Origin: Crenothrix sp. D3
GTDB lineage: Bacteria; Pseudomonadota; Gammaproteobacteria; Methylococcales; Methylomonadaceae
NCBI GenBank assembly: GCA_002134785.1
Contig: MBQZ01000019.1
Location: forward strand, 1 to 48,241
Direction: 5' to 3'
DNA: 48,241 nt
Both the position numbers and the translations under genes were made by a program. Of the stretch, positions 23,509 to 31,995 are shown piece after piece (positions within the stretch are counted from its first letter, which is position 1; each line of letters starts with the position of its first letter). The notes below the pieces were generated by a model. That model was given only the letters and a program-made list of their open reading frames with translations. It searched no databases and was not told where the DNA came from.

Positions 23509-25533
23509 TCAATACAAATCGACGGGATCAACATCCAGTGACCAACGTACTTTTGCAGCGATTTTTAGTTTTGCCACGGCGGGAATCAGCGTTGTTAATA
23601 AGGCTTGCAAATCGCTACGCTGATTACTTTGTAACAGCAGTTGATAACGATGAAAACCCGCACGTTTCGCCATCGGTGCGGCGACTGGGCCTAATAACAG
23701 CACATTATGCTGAGGTGTTTGCGCCGCTAACTCAATAACGGCTTGCAGAAAAGTAGCTGGTAACTCCACATCACGCGCTTGTGCGTTGACTAGGGCTTGA
23801 TAACTAAACGGCGGTAAACCTGCCGCGTTACGTTCAGCTAAGGCACTGATTGCAAAGCGTTGATAGCCGTGTTGTATCAGCGTGGTCAACAATGGGTGAT
23901 CGGGCTGACGGGTTTGCATAATGACTTTGCCCGCTTTTTCTGCCCGCCCTGCCCTGCCTGATACTTGGACTATCATTTGTGCGACTTTTTCAGCGGCATG
24001 AAAATCAATGCTGAATAAACCGCTGTCCACATCCAATAGGGCGACCAGCGTGACATTCGGGAAATGATGCCCTTTCGCCAGCATTTGTGTACCGAGAATA
24101 ATATCAATCTCGCCTTGATGAATTTGTTCTAAGTAAGTTTCTAATGAACCTTTACGGCGCACGGAATCAGTATCTAAACGCAAAGTGACTTTATCGGGAA
24201 ATACTTTTTTCAGCACTTTTTCGACGCGCTCTGTGCCTAAACCTAAGGGCGTGAGTTCGCCTGTTTTGCAAGCAGGGCAAGCGTTAAGCAAATGGTGTTC
24301 TGTGCCGCAATGATGGCAACGTAATAGCGATTCATCCTGATGAATTACCAAATTGGCTTCACAGTGCAGACACCGCGCCACCCAACCACAACCATGACAA
24401 ATCAAGGTTGGGGCAAAACCACGGCGATTTAAAAACAGTAATACTTGTTCATTTTTCGCCAGCGTTGTTTGCATTTCAGTCAGTAAGGCTTCCGACAAAC
24501 CTTCACGCATTTTTTTATTGCGTATGTCTAATAAGTGCAAGCTAGGCGTAATGGAATAGCCTGCACGTTCGGGCAAGTGCAGCCATTGATAGCGTTGTTT
24601 AGCGACATTATGCAGACTTTCAAATGACGGCGTTGCTGAACCCAACAGCACAGGAGTATTGAGTAATTTACCGCGCACTATCGCGACATCACGCGCCGAA
24701 AAGCGCAAACTGTCTTGTTGCTTAAACGAGCTATCGTGTTCTTCATCGAGAACAATCAAGCCCAAATTAGTAAACGGAGTAAATAACGCGGAGCGCGTTC
24801 CCAGCAAAATAGAACACACGCCTTGCTGGGCTTGTAACCACGATGCTTGCCGTTGATTATCGGTTAGTTTTGAATGCGATACCGCGATATTAACCGCAAA
24901 ACGGTGTTTAAACCGTTCTTCTAATTGTGGCGTGAGGCTGATTTCTGGGACTAACACCAGCACCTGTTGCCCGCGTTTCAGCACCTCGTGAATAATTTGC
25001 AAATACACCTCGGTTTTGCCGCTACCCGTTACGCCTTCCAGTAAAAATACGGCGAACTGCCCTAAGCCCGCACACACGCTGTCTATCGCGGTTTGTTGAG
25101 CGGGATTACTGGCTAAGGCGATATTTTTAAGTTCAGTGAGCGGGGGATTTTTTTCGGTGATTAGCGCGGCGGCTTTTCCCAATCGCAAGGCTTTAGGAAA
25201 TGCGGTACTGATGACTTCGCCGATAGGGTGATGATAATAACGACTAACCCAGCGTAATAAGGCTAAATCGGTAGCCGATAATAAGGCGTGCGAGTCAATG
25301 ATTCTGTCTACACGCTTTAATTTTTCAAATGCCCATTCGCTGTTATCGGCGACTTCTACCAAAAAGCCGACTTTGCGATGGTCACCAAGACCAAATGGCA
25401 CTATTAACCGTGTGCCTAATTCAACCTTATCCCGCGCCACATTGACAGGCGCGAGATAATCAAATAATTGATATAACGGACTGGCAATGGCAACTTTGAA
25501 AATTAAGGGAGGTTGAATCGCGTTGTTAGCCAT
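23509..25533 (-). CDS. priA: Primosomal protein N', replication restart helicase PriA
   Basis: The 674-aa 3'-5' helicase loads the replisome at stalled forks. Domain order: N-terminal 3'-end-binding domain (PLIFKVAIASPLYQLFDYL), winged helix, Walker A VTGSGKTEVYLQ, Walker B LIVLDEEHDSSFKQQ, LLGSATPS, the zinc-binding insert (CHGCGW, then CLHC, CHHC, CPAC; eight Cys), the motif GTERVEKVL, MLAKGHHFPNVTLV and QVSGRAGR. I start at ATG 25533 because an upstream extension to 25617 matches nothing in PriA and covers DnaA-box DNA. It is the last gene before that box cluster. Confidence 0.94.
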   Translation of the reverse strand: MANNAIQPPLIFKVAIASPLYQLFDYLAPVNVARDKVELGTRLIVPFGLGDHRKVGFLVEVADNSEWAFEKLKRVDRIIDSHALLSATDLALLRWVSRYYHHPIGEVISTAFPKALRLGKAAALITEKNPPLTELKNIALASNPAQQTAIDSVCAGLGQFAVFLLEGVTGSGKTEVYLQIIHEVLKRGQQVLVLVPEISLTPQLEERFKHRFAVNIAVSHSKLTDNQRQASWLQAQQGVCSILLGTRSALFTPFTNLGLIVLDEEHDSSFKQQDSLRFSARDVAIVRGKLLNTPVLLGSATPSFESLHNVAKQRYQWLHLPERAGYSITPSLHLLDIRNKKMREGLSEALLTEMQTTLAKNEQVLLFLNRRGFAPTLICHGCGWVARCLHCEANLVIHQDESLLRCHHCGTEHHLLNACPACKTGELTPLGLGTERVEKVLKKVFPDKVTLRLDTDSVRRKGSLETYLEQIHQGEIDIILGTQMLAKGHHFPNVTLVALLDVDSGLFSIDFHAAEKVAQMIVQVSGRAGRAEKAGKVIMQTRQPDHPLLTTLIQHGYQRFAISALAERNAAGLPPFSYQALVNAQARDVELPATFLQAVIELAAQTPQHNVLLLGPVAAPMAKRAGFHRYQLLLQSNQRSDLQALLTTLIPAVAKLKIAAKVRWSLDVDPVDLY

Positions 25534-25577
25534 GAGAGTTACCTTCGTTTTATCAGCTAACACTAAATTATTAGGAG

Positions 25578-25757
25578 TTATCCACAAACAATGTGGATAA
25601 CTCTGTGGAAAAGTCATTTTTATTCAATCAGATGACTATTTTTATTAGTAATAAAAACTAAAATAATAGTTTATTTTTCAATAGGTTAATTAATTAAAAT
25701 AACTAAAAAATTCGTGACTGTTATTAATATAATGTACTGTGCATAACCTGTGGATAA
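25578..25757. promoter_or_regulatory. DnaA-box cluster flanking an AT-rich stretch
   Basis: Four sites match TTATNCACA exactly: TTATCCACA at 25578-25586 (+), and its complement at 25592-25600, 25738-25746 (TGTGCATAA) and 25749-25757. A fifth with one mismatch (TGTGGAAAA) is at 25604-25612. The 125 bp between the two groups is very AT-rich (runs such as TTAATTAATTAAAATAAC). Two closely spaced groups of boxes around an AT-rich core is the design of a DnaA-dependent origin or titration site. It lies upstream of priA on the minus strand. Confidence 0.7.
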
Positions 25758-25761
25758 ATCA

Positions 25762-26574
25762 TTAAGGCTTAATAAATTTAAGCGTCATTCGGTCGCTTTC
25801 ACCGATGGCGAGGTATTTTTTGCGATCCTTATCTTTCAGTCGTAATGACGGCGGCAATGTCCACACACCTTCTGAATAATCTTTAGTATCTTTATTGTTG
25901 GCATTAATATCAGATTTAGCTAGAAATTCAAAACCTGCATTTCTTGCTAAATCAATTACATAATCCTCAGTCACATAGCCTGATTCGGCATGAATATCTT
26001 GCTGCTTTAATACCAAGTTTCTATGTTCTACCACACCTAATATGCCACCTGATTTTAACGCGTTATACATTGCCTTAAAGACAGCAGGGGCTTGGTCGTT
26101 TTTCATCCAGTTATGGACGTTACGAAAGGTCAAGACTCTATCAACCGAGTTATCGGGGGCAATTTGTAGTGCGTCAGGCGGTTGTAGTGTGGTTAATTCA
26201 ACTTTATCGTATATTTTTGGCTCGGCTTTTAATTTACTGATATACGCTTGCAGGCTTTTTTGCGAATGCTCTGATTTGGCATCGGCCGAAAAATGCGCAA
26301 CATAAAGTTTGCCCTGATCTCTCAAAAAGGGTGCGAGAATTTCGGTGTACCACCCTTCACCAGGCCAGATTTCAACCACTGTCATATTGTCTTTCACCTC
26401 AAAAAAATCTAAGGTTTGCTGAGGGTGTCGATATTTATCGCGGTTTTTATGTTCGATGGCGCGGTGTTTTCCTGCCAGAATCTGTGGCAACGCGTTTGTC
26501 GTTTCATCCGCGTGTGCCGATAACGCGCAACTTACCAGTAGCAAAGCTAATAAAAATTTTTTCATGCTATTCAT
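25762..26574 (-). CDS. Secreted class I SAM-methyltransferase-like protein
   Basis: The 270-aa protein from ATG 26574 starts with a signal peptide (MNSMKKFLLALLLVSCALSA, cleavage after HADE region). The mature part has a motif I-like segment MTVVEIWPGEGWYTEIL, PDNSVDRVLTFRNVHNWM and GGILGVVEHRN, followed by the SGYVTEDYVIDLARNAGFEFL typical of this family. A periplasmic methyltransferase-like protein is unusual, because SAM is cytoplasmic, but this family with a leader is found in many proteobacteria. Substrate unknown. The start overlaps the end of the diguanylate cyclase gene by 8 bp; ATG 26565 is an alternative. Confidence 0.78.
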   Translation of the reverse strand: MNSMKKFLLALLLVSCALSAHADETTNALPQILAGKHRAIEHKNRDKYRHPQQTLDFFEVKDNMTVVEIWPGEGWYTEILAPFLRDQGKLYVAHFSADAKSEHSQKSLQAYISKLKAEPKIYDKVELTTLQPPDALQIAPDNSVDRVLTFRNVHNWMKNDQAPAVFKAMYNALKSGGILGVVEHRNLVLKQQDIHAESGYVTEDYVIDLARNAGFEFLAKSDINANNKDTKDYSEGVWTLPPSLRLKDKDRKKYLAIGESDRMTLKFIKP

Positions 26575-27874
26575 CTTTAGTTGATTGATTTTTAGGGTAA
26601 TACCAGCAGGATTGATTACGTCCTGCATCTTTAGCTGCATATAAAGCGGTATCTGCCTGTTTTAACACGGCATCACCATCAAGATCGGCTGATAATGCCG
26701 CAGCACCTATACTGACAGTAATGCGCACGACACCTTTTTCATGAGGAATAGCAATAGTAGTCATTTGCTGGCGTAAGCGTTCTGCTATCACCATCGTATC
26801 GCTTTGGCTAGCACCCAATAATAAAATAGCGAATTCTTCACCGCCTAATCGGGCAGGAATATCAATAGTCCGCAAAGTCTGGCGTAAAATATGGGCAACT
26901 TGGCGCAAGACTTCATCACCTGTCGAATGACCGTAGGTATCATTGACGCATTTGAAATAATCCAAATCTATCATTAATAAGGCGGCTGATTGATTTTCGA
27001 AGCGAGCTAGTCTGGCGGTTTCTTGTGTCAGTGCGTCTAAAAAAAATCGCCGATTATATAAGTCAGTCAGCGGATCAGTATTAGCTAGTTTTTGTAATTG
27101 TTCTTCGAACTGCTTGCGTTCGCTAATATCTACTTTGATGCCGATAAAATGCGTTATTGTTCCTGCTCTATTCTGAACGGGCGCAATGCTCAGTTCCTCA
27201 TGATATAAACTGCCATCTTTGCGTTTGTTAATCAGTTCACCACGCCAGTGTTTGCCTTGCAAAATATCTCCCCAAAGCGTTTGATAAAAGACCTCATCTT
27301 GTAAACCAGACTTAGTCAATTGGTTGGGTCTTTGCCCTATAGATTCTGCTAAGCTGTAGCCTGTGAGCTTCGTAAATGCTGGATTAACCCATGTAATTTT
27401 GGCATCGGTATCAGTAATAATAATGCCATTAGCCGCCGCTTCTAAGGCAGCGACTAATAAATTATTACGCGCTTCCATGTCGGCGCGAAATAAGGCATAA
27501 AAAATGGCTTTAGCCAAACAATTATTACCAAAATCGCCCTTAATCACATAATCTGCCGCGCCCGCTTCCAGTGCTTTCAGTGCGAAATCAGTATCATCGT
27601 GTCCCGTCAATACGATAATAGGCATTGCGCCGACCATCAGACAGGCTTTACAGACAGTGGCTAAACCATTTGAATCAGGTAATGATAAATCCAATAGTAA
27701 TACGTCGAAAGTCGATGCTTGCAAACACGCTGGAATCTCACCGAGTGATTCAATCCAAGTAACCGTAAATTTTTCATTTTTTGCTTGGCGTAAATCCATT
27801 TTTACTAACTGCGCATCCCCTGCTTCATCTTCCACCAGTAATACGCGAATACGCATATCACTACTAACCTTCAT
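26567..27874 (-). CDS. Response regulator with PAS and GGDEF domains (diguanylate cyclase)
   Basis: From ATG 27874 (preceded by TAGG at 7-8 bp) the protein has a receiver domain (RVLLVEDEAGDAQLVKM, phosphoacceptor in DVLLLDLSLPDSNG, then IIVLTGHDD and DYVIKG), a PAS/PAC segment (AAANGIIITDTDAKITWVNP, IGIKVDISERKQ), and a C-terminal GGDEF domain with DPLTDLYNRR and active-site LGGEEFAILL. An RxxD inhibitory site (RTID) lies five residues before GGEEF, so product inhibition by c-di-GMP is expected. It is translationally coupled to the upstream single-domain regulator. It likely converts the phosphorelay signal of this gene group into c-di-GMP. Confidence 0.92.
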   Translation of the reverse strand: MKVSSDMRIRVLLVEDEAGDAQLVKMDLRQAKNEKFTVTWIESLGEIPACLQASTFDVLLLDLSLPDSNGLATVCKACLMVGAMPIIVLTGHDDTDFALKALEAGAADYVIKGDFGNNCLAKAIFYALFRADMEARNNLLVAALEAAANGIIITDTDAKITWVNPAFTKLTGYSLAESIGQRPNQLTKSGLQDEVFYQTLWGDILQGKHWRGELINKRKDGSLYHEELSIAPVQNRAGTITHFIGIKVDISERKQFEEQLQKLANTDPLTDLYNRRFFLDALTQETARLARFENQSAALLMIDLDYFKCVNDTYGHSTGDEVLRQVAHILRQTLRTIDIPARLGGEEFAILLLGASQSDTMVIAERLRQQMTTIAIPHEKGVVRITVSIGAAALSADLDGDAVLKQADTALYAAKDAGRNQSCWYYPKNQSTKDE

Positions 27875-28319
27875 ACTGATACCTACTCGGTAAACACACC
27901 ACTTCAAGCCAATATTCACCCAATTTATTAATAATCTCTATAAACTGCTTTATGCCGACAGGTTTGGTAATATAACTGGCGACTCCCAATTGATAAGAAG
28001 CCAGCACGTCATTTTCAGTATCAGAGGTTGATAATACGACCACAGGAATGCCTTTAAATCGCTCATCACTTTTAATAGCGGCTAAAAATTCATAGCCATT
28101 CATACGCGGCATATTCAAATCAAGCAGAATTAAATCTGGGCGGGGCGACGTACTATAAGCACCTTTTTTATGCAAAAAATCTAAACCATCACGTCCATCA
28201 ATTACATGATGCAAACAGGCTAGTAACTTATTTTCTTTAAAGGCCATTTTTACCAAATACGCATCTGCGGCTTCATCTTCTAACAGTAAAATGTCAATGG
28301 CGTGCGCGGGTTTTATCAT
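27864..28319 (-). CDS. Single-domain response regulator (Rcp1-like)
   Basis: The 151-aa receiver has the acidic pair in LLLEDEAADAYLVKMAF, phosphoacceptor Asp in DLILLDLNMPRMNGYEF, Thr/Ser switch VVVLSTSDTENDV and Lys in YITKPVG. The long beta4-alpha4 region and the opening (LLEDEAADAYLV) fit the Rcp1 group that pairs with phytochrome-like kinases without their own output. No DNA-binding domain. It sits between a periplasmic-sensor kinase and a diguanylate cyclase. Confidence 0.9.
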   Translation of the reverse strand: MIKPAHAIDILLLEDEAADAYLVKMAFKENKLLACLHHVIDGRDGLDFLHKKGAYSTSPRPDLILLDLNMPRMNGYEFLAAIKSDERFKGIPVVVLSTSDTENDVLASYQLGVASYITKPVGIKQFIEIINKLGEYWLEVVCLPSRYQYEG

Positions 28320-28330
28320 GAGTTTATCTC

Positions 28331-29902
28331 TTATTCGGGTAAATCAAACAGCACGGTTGTGCCACCATTGGGAGTTTCATCAAGACTCACCATACCTCCA
28401 CAGCTGTTAATAATACGCTGGACTATCGCCAAGCCGATACCCGTAGATTCAGGATCGCTATTGACTTGCAATCGCTCAAACACCCAAAAAACCCGTTCAC
28501 GGCAGTCAGCAGGAATACCAATGCCGTTATCGGCAATGCGATAGTAAACGCGCCCTGCTTTCAACTCACCACTGATCTGTATGTGCAGCGTGCGTTCAGG
28601 ATGGCGATAACGCAGGGCATTATCCAATAAAATAGTAAAGATGTCATATAAGCGTGGCGGGTCAATGGTTGCAGACGGTAAATCCGCATAGTCAACGCGG
28701 GCATGAATGTCAGTAATCAGTTGCTCATGCTGTTTTAACACCTTAGCAAGTACATTCATGACCGACACGCGCTCTACCTCAGCCAGAGGTTCGATGGTTG
28801 TTAGATATAATTGAATATCCCGCACTAACGCCCGTTGCCGTAACGCGCTTTGTTCAATGAAATTCAGTGACATCATCACTTCGTCACTTAAGGTCTGCGC
28901 TTCTGTCAGTTGTGTCTGTAAACATTGCACGAAAGTCACTAAGCGTCGAGTCGGTTCTTGCAAGTGATGAGCAGCGATGTGCGTAAACTGCAATAAATCG
29001 GTGTGAGCAGTGGCTAACGCGGCTTGGTTTTTCTTTAATACCCGCATAGCTTGTTTGCGTTCGACATTGCGACGGTAAAAACTAACGCCCATTACCAATA
29101 GAAAAAATCCAACGACAGGCGCGAGATACTTAAGCAATAGCTGAGGCAATGTCTTTTCTTCATAAACGCCAAACCATTTTTCATACAATTTATCGTAAAC
29201 ACCATTGACCTTGGTTAATGCCAAGCCTTCGTTAATTTTAGCCAATAATTCCGCATCACCTTTATGCACCGCAAAGGAAAATTTTTGCGCAAAATCCACT
29301 TTAACAGGCAGTGCGTCAATGCGAATCAAGACTAATTTTTCCAACGTTTGCTTGCCCGTTAATTGACTCAATAACAGCGCGTCATTTTGACCTGAAGCCA
29401 ATAATTTAAAACCTTCTTCAGCAGTATCGACCAGCACCAATTGTTTTTCCCAGCCCTTAGACACGGCGTAATCGTGGGCTAAATCCGCATTCAGCACAAT
29501 AATACGTTTATCCTGTAAATCAGCTTCTGCATGAATATTTTTTTCACCATGACGCACAAAAATAGCCCCATGAACAATGACGTGTGGCACAGTAAAATCA
29601 GCAAATTGACGGCGTTCATCGGATTGCGCCAAATTGATAAGAACATCAATATTGCCTGCTTTAAATACTTGCAAGATGTCATGAAAAGGCATTACCCGAA
29701 TCGTTGAATTAAGGTGACTTTCAGCCGCCACTGCCCGCCATAATTCGACGGTAAAACCATCCGCAGCGGCATCTGTTAATCCTAAAGCAAACGGTGGATA
29801 ATTCTGCTCACTACCGACTATCAGCGGTTTATCATCGCTATGGCTTAATGGGCTGATGCTCAATAGAACAGTCAAGCATAGTAGGGTCAGTAATCTGTTC
29901 AT
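28331..29902 (-). CDS. Histidine kinase with periplasmic SBP_bac_3 sensor domain
   Basis: The 523-aa protein has a signal peptide (MNRLLTLLCLTVLLSISPLS), then a solute-binding (SBP_bac_3) domain of about 220 residues (PLIVGSEQNYPPFALGLTDA, VLINLAQSDERRQFADFT, VNGVYDKLYEKWFG). One membrane segment follows near 270 (LAPVVGFFLLVMGVSFYRR), then a HisKA of the phytochrome-like type (FTHIAAHHLQEPTRRL) and HATPase (DNALRYRHPERTLHI, DNGIGIP, TGIGLAIVQRII). The acceptor His is followed by a second His where most kinases have Asp. It probably senses an amino acid or similar ligand. Overlaps the next kinase gene by 4 bp. Confidence 0.9.
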   Translation of the reverse strand: MNRLLTLLCLTVLLSISPLSHSDDKPLIVGSEQNYPPFALGLTDAAADGFTVELWRAVAAESHLNSTIRVMPFHDILQVFKAGNIDVLINLAQSDERRQFADFTVPHVIVHGAIFVRHGEKNIHAEADLQDKRIIVLNADLAHDYAVSKGWEKQLVLVDTAEEGFKLLASGQNDALLLSQLTGKQTLEKLVLIRIDALPVKVDFAQKFSFAVHKGDAELLAKINEGLALTKVNGVYDKLYEKWFGVYEEKTLPQLLLKYLAPVVGFFLLVMGVSFYRRNVERKQAMRVLKKNQAALATAHTDLLQFTHIAAHHLQEPTRRLVTFVQCLQTQLTEAQTLSDEVMMSLNFIEQSALRQRALVRDIQLYLTTIEPLAEVERVSVMNVLAKVLKQHEQLITDIHARVDYADLPSATIDPPRLYDIFTILLDNALRYRHPERTLHIQISGELKAGRVYYRIADNGIGIPADCRERVFWVFERLQVNSDPESTGIGLAIVQRIINSCGGMVSLDETPNGGTTVLFDLPE

Positions 29903-30774
29903 GGCGTTAGTTCTACGCTGGCAGGCTGTATAATCGGCAGCTCAAACCAAAATACACTGCCCTGCCCTTCACCTGCGGACTCTACACCGATGTGACCGTG
30001 ATGATGTTCAACAATTTTGCGACACAACGCCAATCCCACGCCCGTGCCTTCAAAACGACTACGCGCCTGTAAGCGAGAAAACACTTTAAATAACCGATCA
30101 AAACACTGGTTATCAATACCGATACCATGATCGCGCACACTGACTTTAAACGCCTTTGCCGTAGTCAACGCACACACCTCTACAAAGGGAGGCGAATTTT
30201 CTTCGTGATATTTCAGTGCGTTACCAATCAAATTTTGTAACAAGCGTGTTAATTCATCACGGCTAGCCATGACAGTTGACCACTCACCAAAGACTTCTAT
30301 GCTACCGCCGCTGGCTTGCAACTCAGGATTAAGAAAAGCTAAGGCTTCGTCTAATGCCGCACGGCTAGAAATTTCGGTGATGGCGATGGTTTTATGTCCG
30401 AAGCGTGAATAATCCAGCAATGACAAAATCATGCTATCCATGCGTTTCGCGCCATCAATGGCAAAATTTAAAAATTGCTGTTGCTCTTCATTGAGTTGTT
30501 TTGCCAACGCATCTTCAATTAATGTTAAATAGCTGGTGACCATCCGTAACGGTTGGCGCATATCGTGAGAAATAGCGTAAGCAAATTGTTCTAAATCGGC
30601 GTTTGAGCGTCTGAGTTCGACTTCCATTAATTTACGTTCAGTGATGTCATTTGTTTCTGACTGACGTAAAGCCGCTTCTGCGCGTTTTCTTCGCTTTATC
30701 TCCGCGTGTAATTGTGCCGCAAGCAGTGCGACGGCAAGCAGTGCTAACAAACTAATCGCTATTAACATTAGCAA
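29899..30774 (-). CDS. Membrane histidine kinase lacking its PAS core
   Basis: The 291-aa protein has an N-terminal membrane anchor (MLMLIAISLLALLAVALLAA), a short linker, a HisKA of the phytochrome-like type (QFAYAISHDMRQPLRMV) and HATPase (QNLIGNALKYHEENSP, DHGIGID, GTGVGLALCRKI). The linker reads AALRQSETNDITERKLMEVE. In relatives, RQSE begins a PAS domain and DITERK ends its PAC segment, so about 100 residues of PAS core seem to have been removed in frame. There is no obvious sensor left. It probably works with the neighbouring regulators. Confidence 0.85.
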   Translation of the reverse strand: MLMLIAISLLALLAVALLAAQLHAEIKRRKRAEAALRQSETNDITERKLMEVELRRSNADLEQFAYAISHDMRQPLRMVTSYLTLIEDALAKQLNEEQQQFLNFAIDGAKRMDSMILSLLDYSRFGHKTIAITEISSRAALDEALAFLNPELQASGGSIEVFGEWSTVMASRDELTRLLQNLIGNALKYHEENSPPFVEVCALTTAKAFKVSVRDHGIGIDNQCFDRLFKVFSRLQARSRFEGTGVGLALCRKIVEHHHGHIGVESAGEGQGSVFWFELPIIQPASVELTP

Positions 30775-30793
30775 AGTAACGATTTAGTCATGA

Positions 30794-31300
30794 CTACGAT
30801 GCTTTGTAATTCCAGATTTGCAATAGACTGACGGTTGCTAACATTAAAAATGCCAGCAATGTCCATTCGGGCATACTAAAGCCCAAGAGCGTCCAATCTA
30901 CTTTAGCGCAATCACCCGTGCCGCTAAGCATCAGTTTCAGTGTGTCGAATAAGGGAAAATTTTGCAACATATAGTCTAACCCCGGCCCGCATTCTGGGAC
31001 TTCATCGGGTGGTAAATGTTGTAACCAAACATGGCGCGTGGAAATAGACGCGCCGATTAAGGCGGTAATAGCCCCTGCAATCGCATAACGTGTTGTGCCT
31101 GTTTGCTGTGGATTATGCAGCGCGGCAATCAAAAACACGATGCCTGTCGCTAAAATTGCTAGCCGCTGAGAAATGCACAGCGGACAAGGATTTAAGCCTT
31201 GGACAAATTGAAAATAAGCCCCCATTGCCAATAAACTCATACAGCCCAGAAAACCTAAAAAAAACCAAATTCTTGAATTAAAACGAATCAAATAAAACAT
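30794..31300 (-). CDS. dsbB: Disulfide bond formation protein DsbB
   Basis: The 168-aa inner-membrane quinone-linked oxidase re-oxidises DsbA. Four membrane segments are visible, with the first redox pair in NPCPLCISQRLAI and the second Cys pair in VPECGPGLDYML and GTGDCAKVDW. The Trp-rich tail before the last helix (EWTLLAFLML) is typical. The ATG at 31300 overlaps the stop of the RCK gene by 13 bp, so it is coupled to the K+ channel genes. Confidence 0.92.
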   Translation of the reverse strand: MFYLIRFNSRIWFFLGFLGCMSLLAMGAYFQFVQGLNPCPLCISQRLAILATGIVFLIAALHNPQQTGTTRYAIAGAITALIGASISTRHVWLQHLPPDEVPECGPGLDYMLQNFPLFDTLKLMLSGTGDCAKVDWTLLGFSMPEWTLLAFLMLATVSLLQIWNYKAS

Positions 31301-31995
31301 ATATAACCTCCATTAACTGCTGCTTTAAACTGTTTAATTTCGCGTGATGGCCCCAGTACCACCAAAACATCGCCTGCATTCAGGGTGTGTTTTTTTTCAC
31401 TGATAGCAAAATGTAATGCGTCACCTAATTCTCTATCGACAATACCAATGAGTATGAGATTGTATTTTTCTGCCAAACGTAAGTCACTGCTTTTTGAGTC
31501 TTCAAGATAAGAACCACGCGGAATTTCTATTTGTGCGATATTCAAATCATGCCGCCCAAACACCGTATTATCTAATACATTAGTGACATCGGGCTTAGTG
31601 AGCATATTATGCGTTCGCCGTGCGCAAATTTCATAGGGATCAATAATTTTATTCGCCCCTGCTGCGAGTAATTTTTCGGCAGATTCAGGGTCATCGACAA
31701 TGGCAATAATCGTCAGTTCTTTATCAATGGCGCGTGCTGAAATGGTTAAAAATACATTGTTTGAATCGGTTGGATAAAAACAAAAAATAATATCCACATT
31801 TGAACCGATACCGATGGCTTTAAGTTCTTCATCATTGCGAAAATCAATAATCGTGGTTTCAAAACCCTGTTCACTAATGAGCGTTGCTTCATCCTCGCTT
31901 TCACTGATAAATAACAGTTGATGTTGCTTTGAATTTAAGCGTTTCATGACTTCAAGCGACATCACACTATAACCAAAGACGGCAATTTTTTTCAT
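31288..31995 (-). CDS. RCK (TrkA-type) NAD-binding/ligand-binding protein
   Basis: The 235-aa cytoplasmic protein has a TrkA-N Rossmann domain in residues 1-125 with an altered Gly motif (IAVFGYSVMSLEVMKRL), followed by a TrkA-C domain (LRLAEKYNLILIGIVDRELG, then HTLNAGDVLVVLGPSREI). It lacks membrane segments. It overlaps by 4 bp the downstream end of a full K+ channel gene with its own RCK domain, so it is likely a regulatory subunit of that channel. Confidence 0.85.
   Translation of the reverse strand: MKKIAVFGYSVMSLEVMKRLNSKQHQLLFISESEDEATLISEQGFETTIIDFRNDEELKAIGIGSNVDIIFCFYPTDSNNVFLTISARAIDKELTIIAIVDDPESAEKLLAAGANKIIDPYEICARRTHNMLTKPDVTNVLDNTVFGRHDLNIAQIEIPRGSYLEDSKSSDLRLAEKYNLILIGIVDRELGDALHFAISEKKHTLNAGDVLVVLGPSREIKQFKAAVNGGYICFI

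Noticed and set aside
25534-25617. A longer PriA N-terminus starting at 25617
   Set aside because: The extra 28 residues do not resemble PriA and the DNA is a DnaA-box cluster; ATG 25533 fits the family start.
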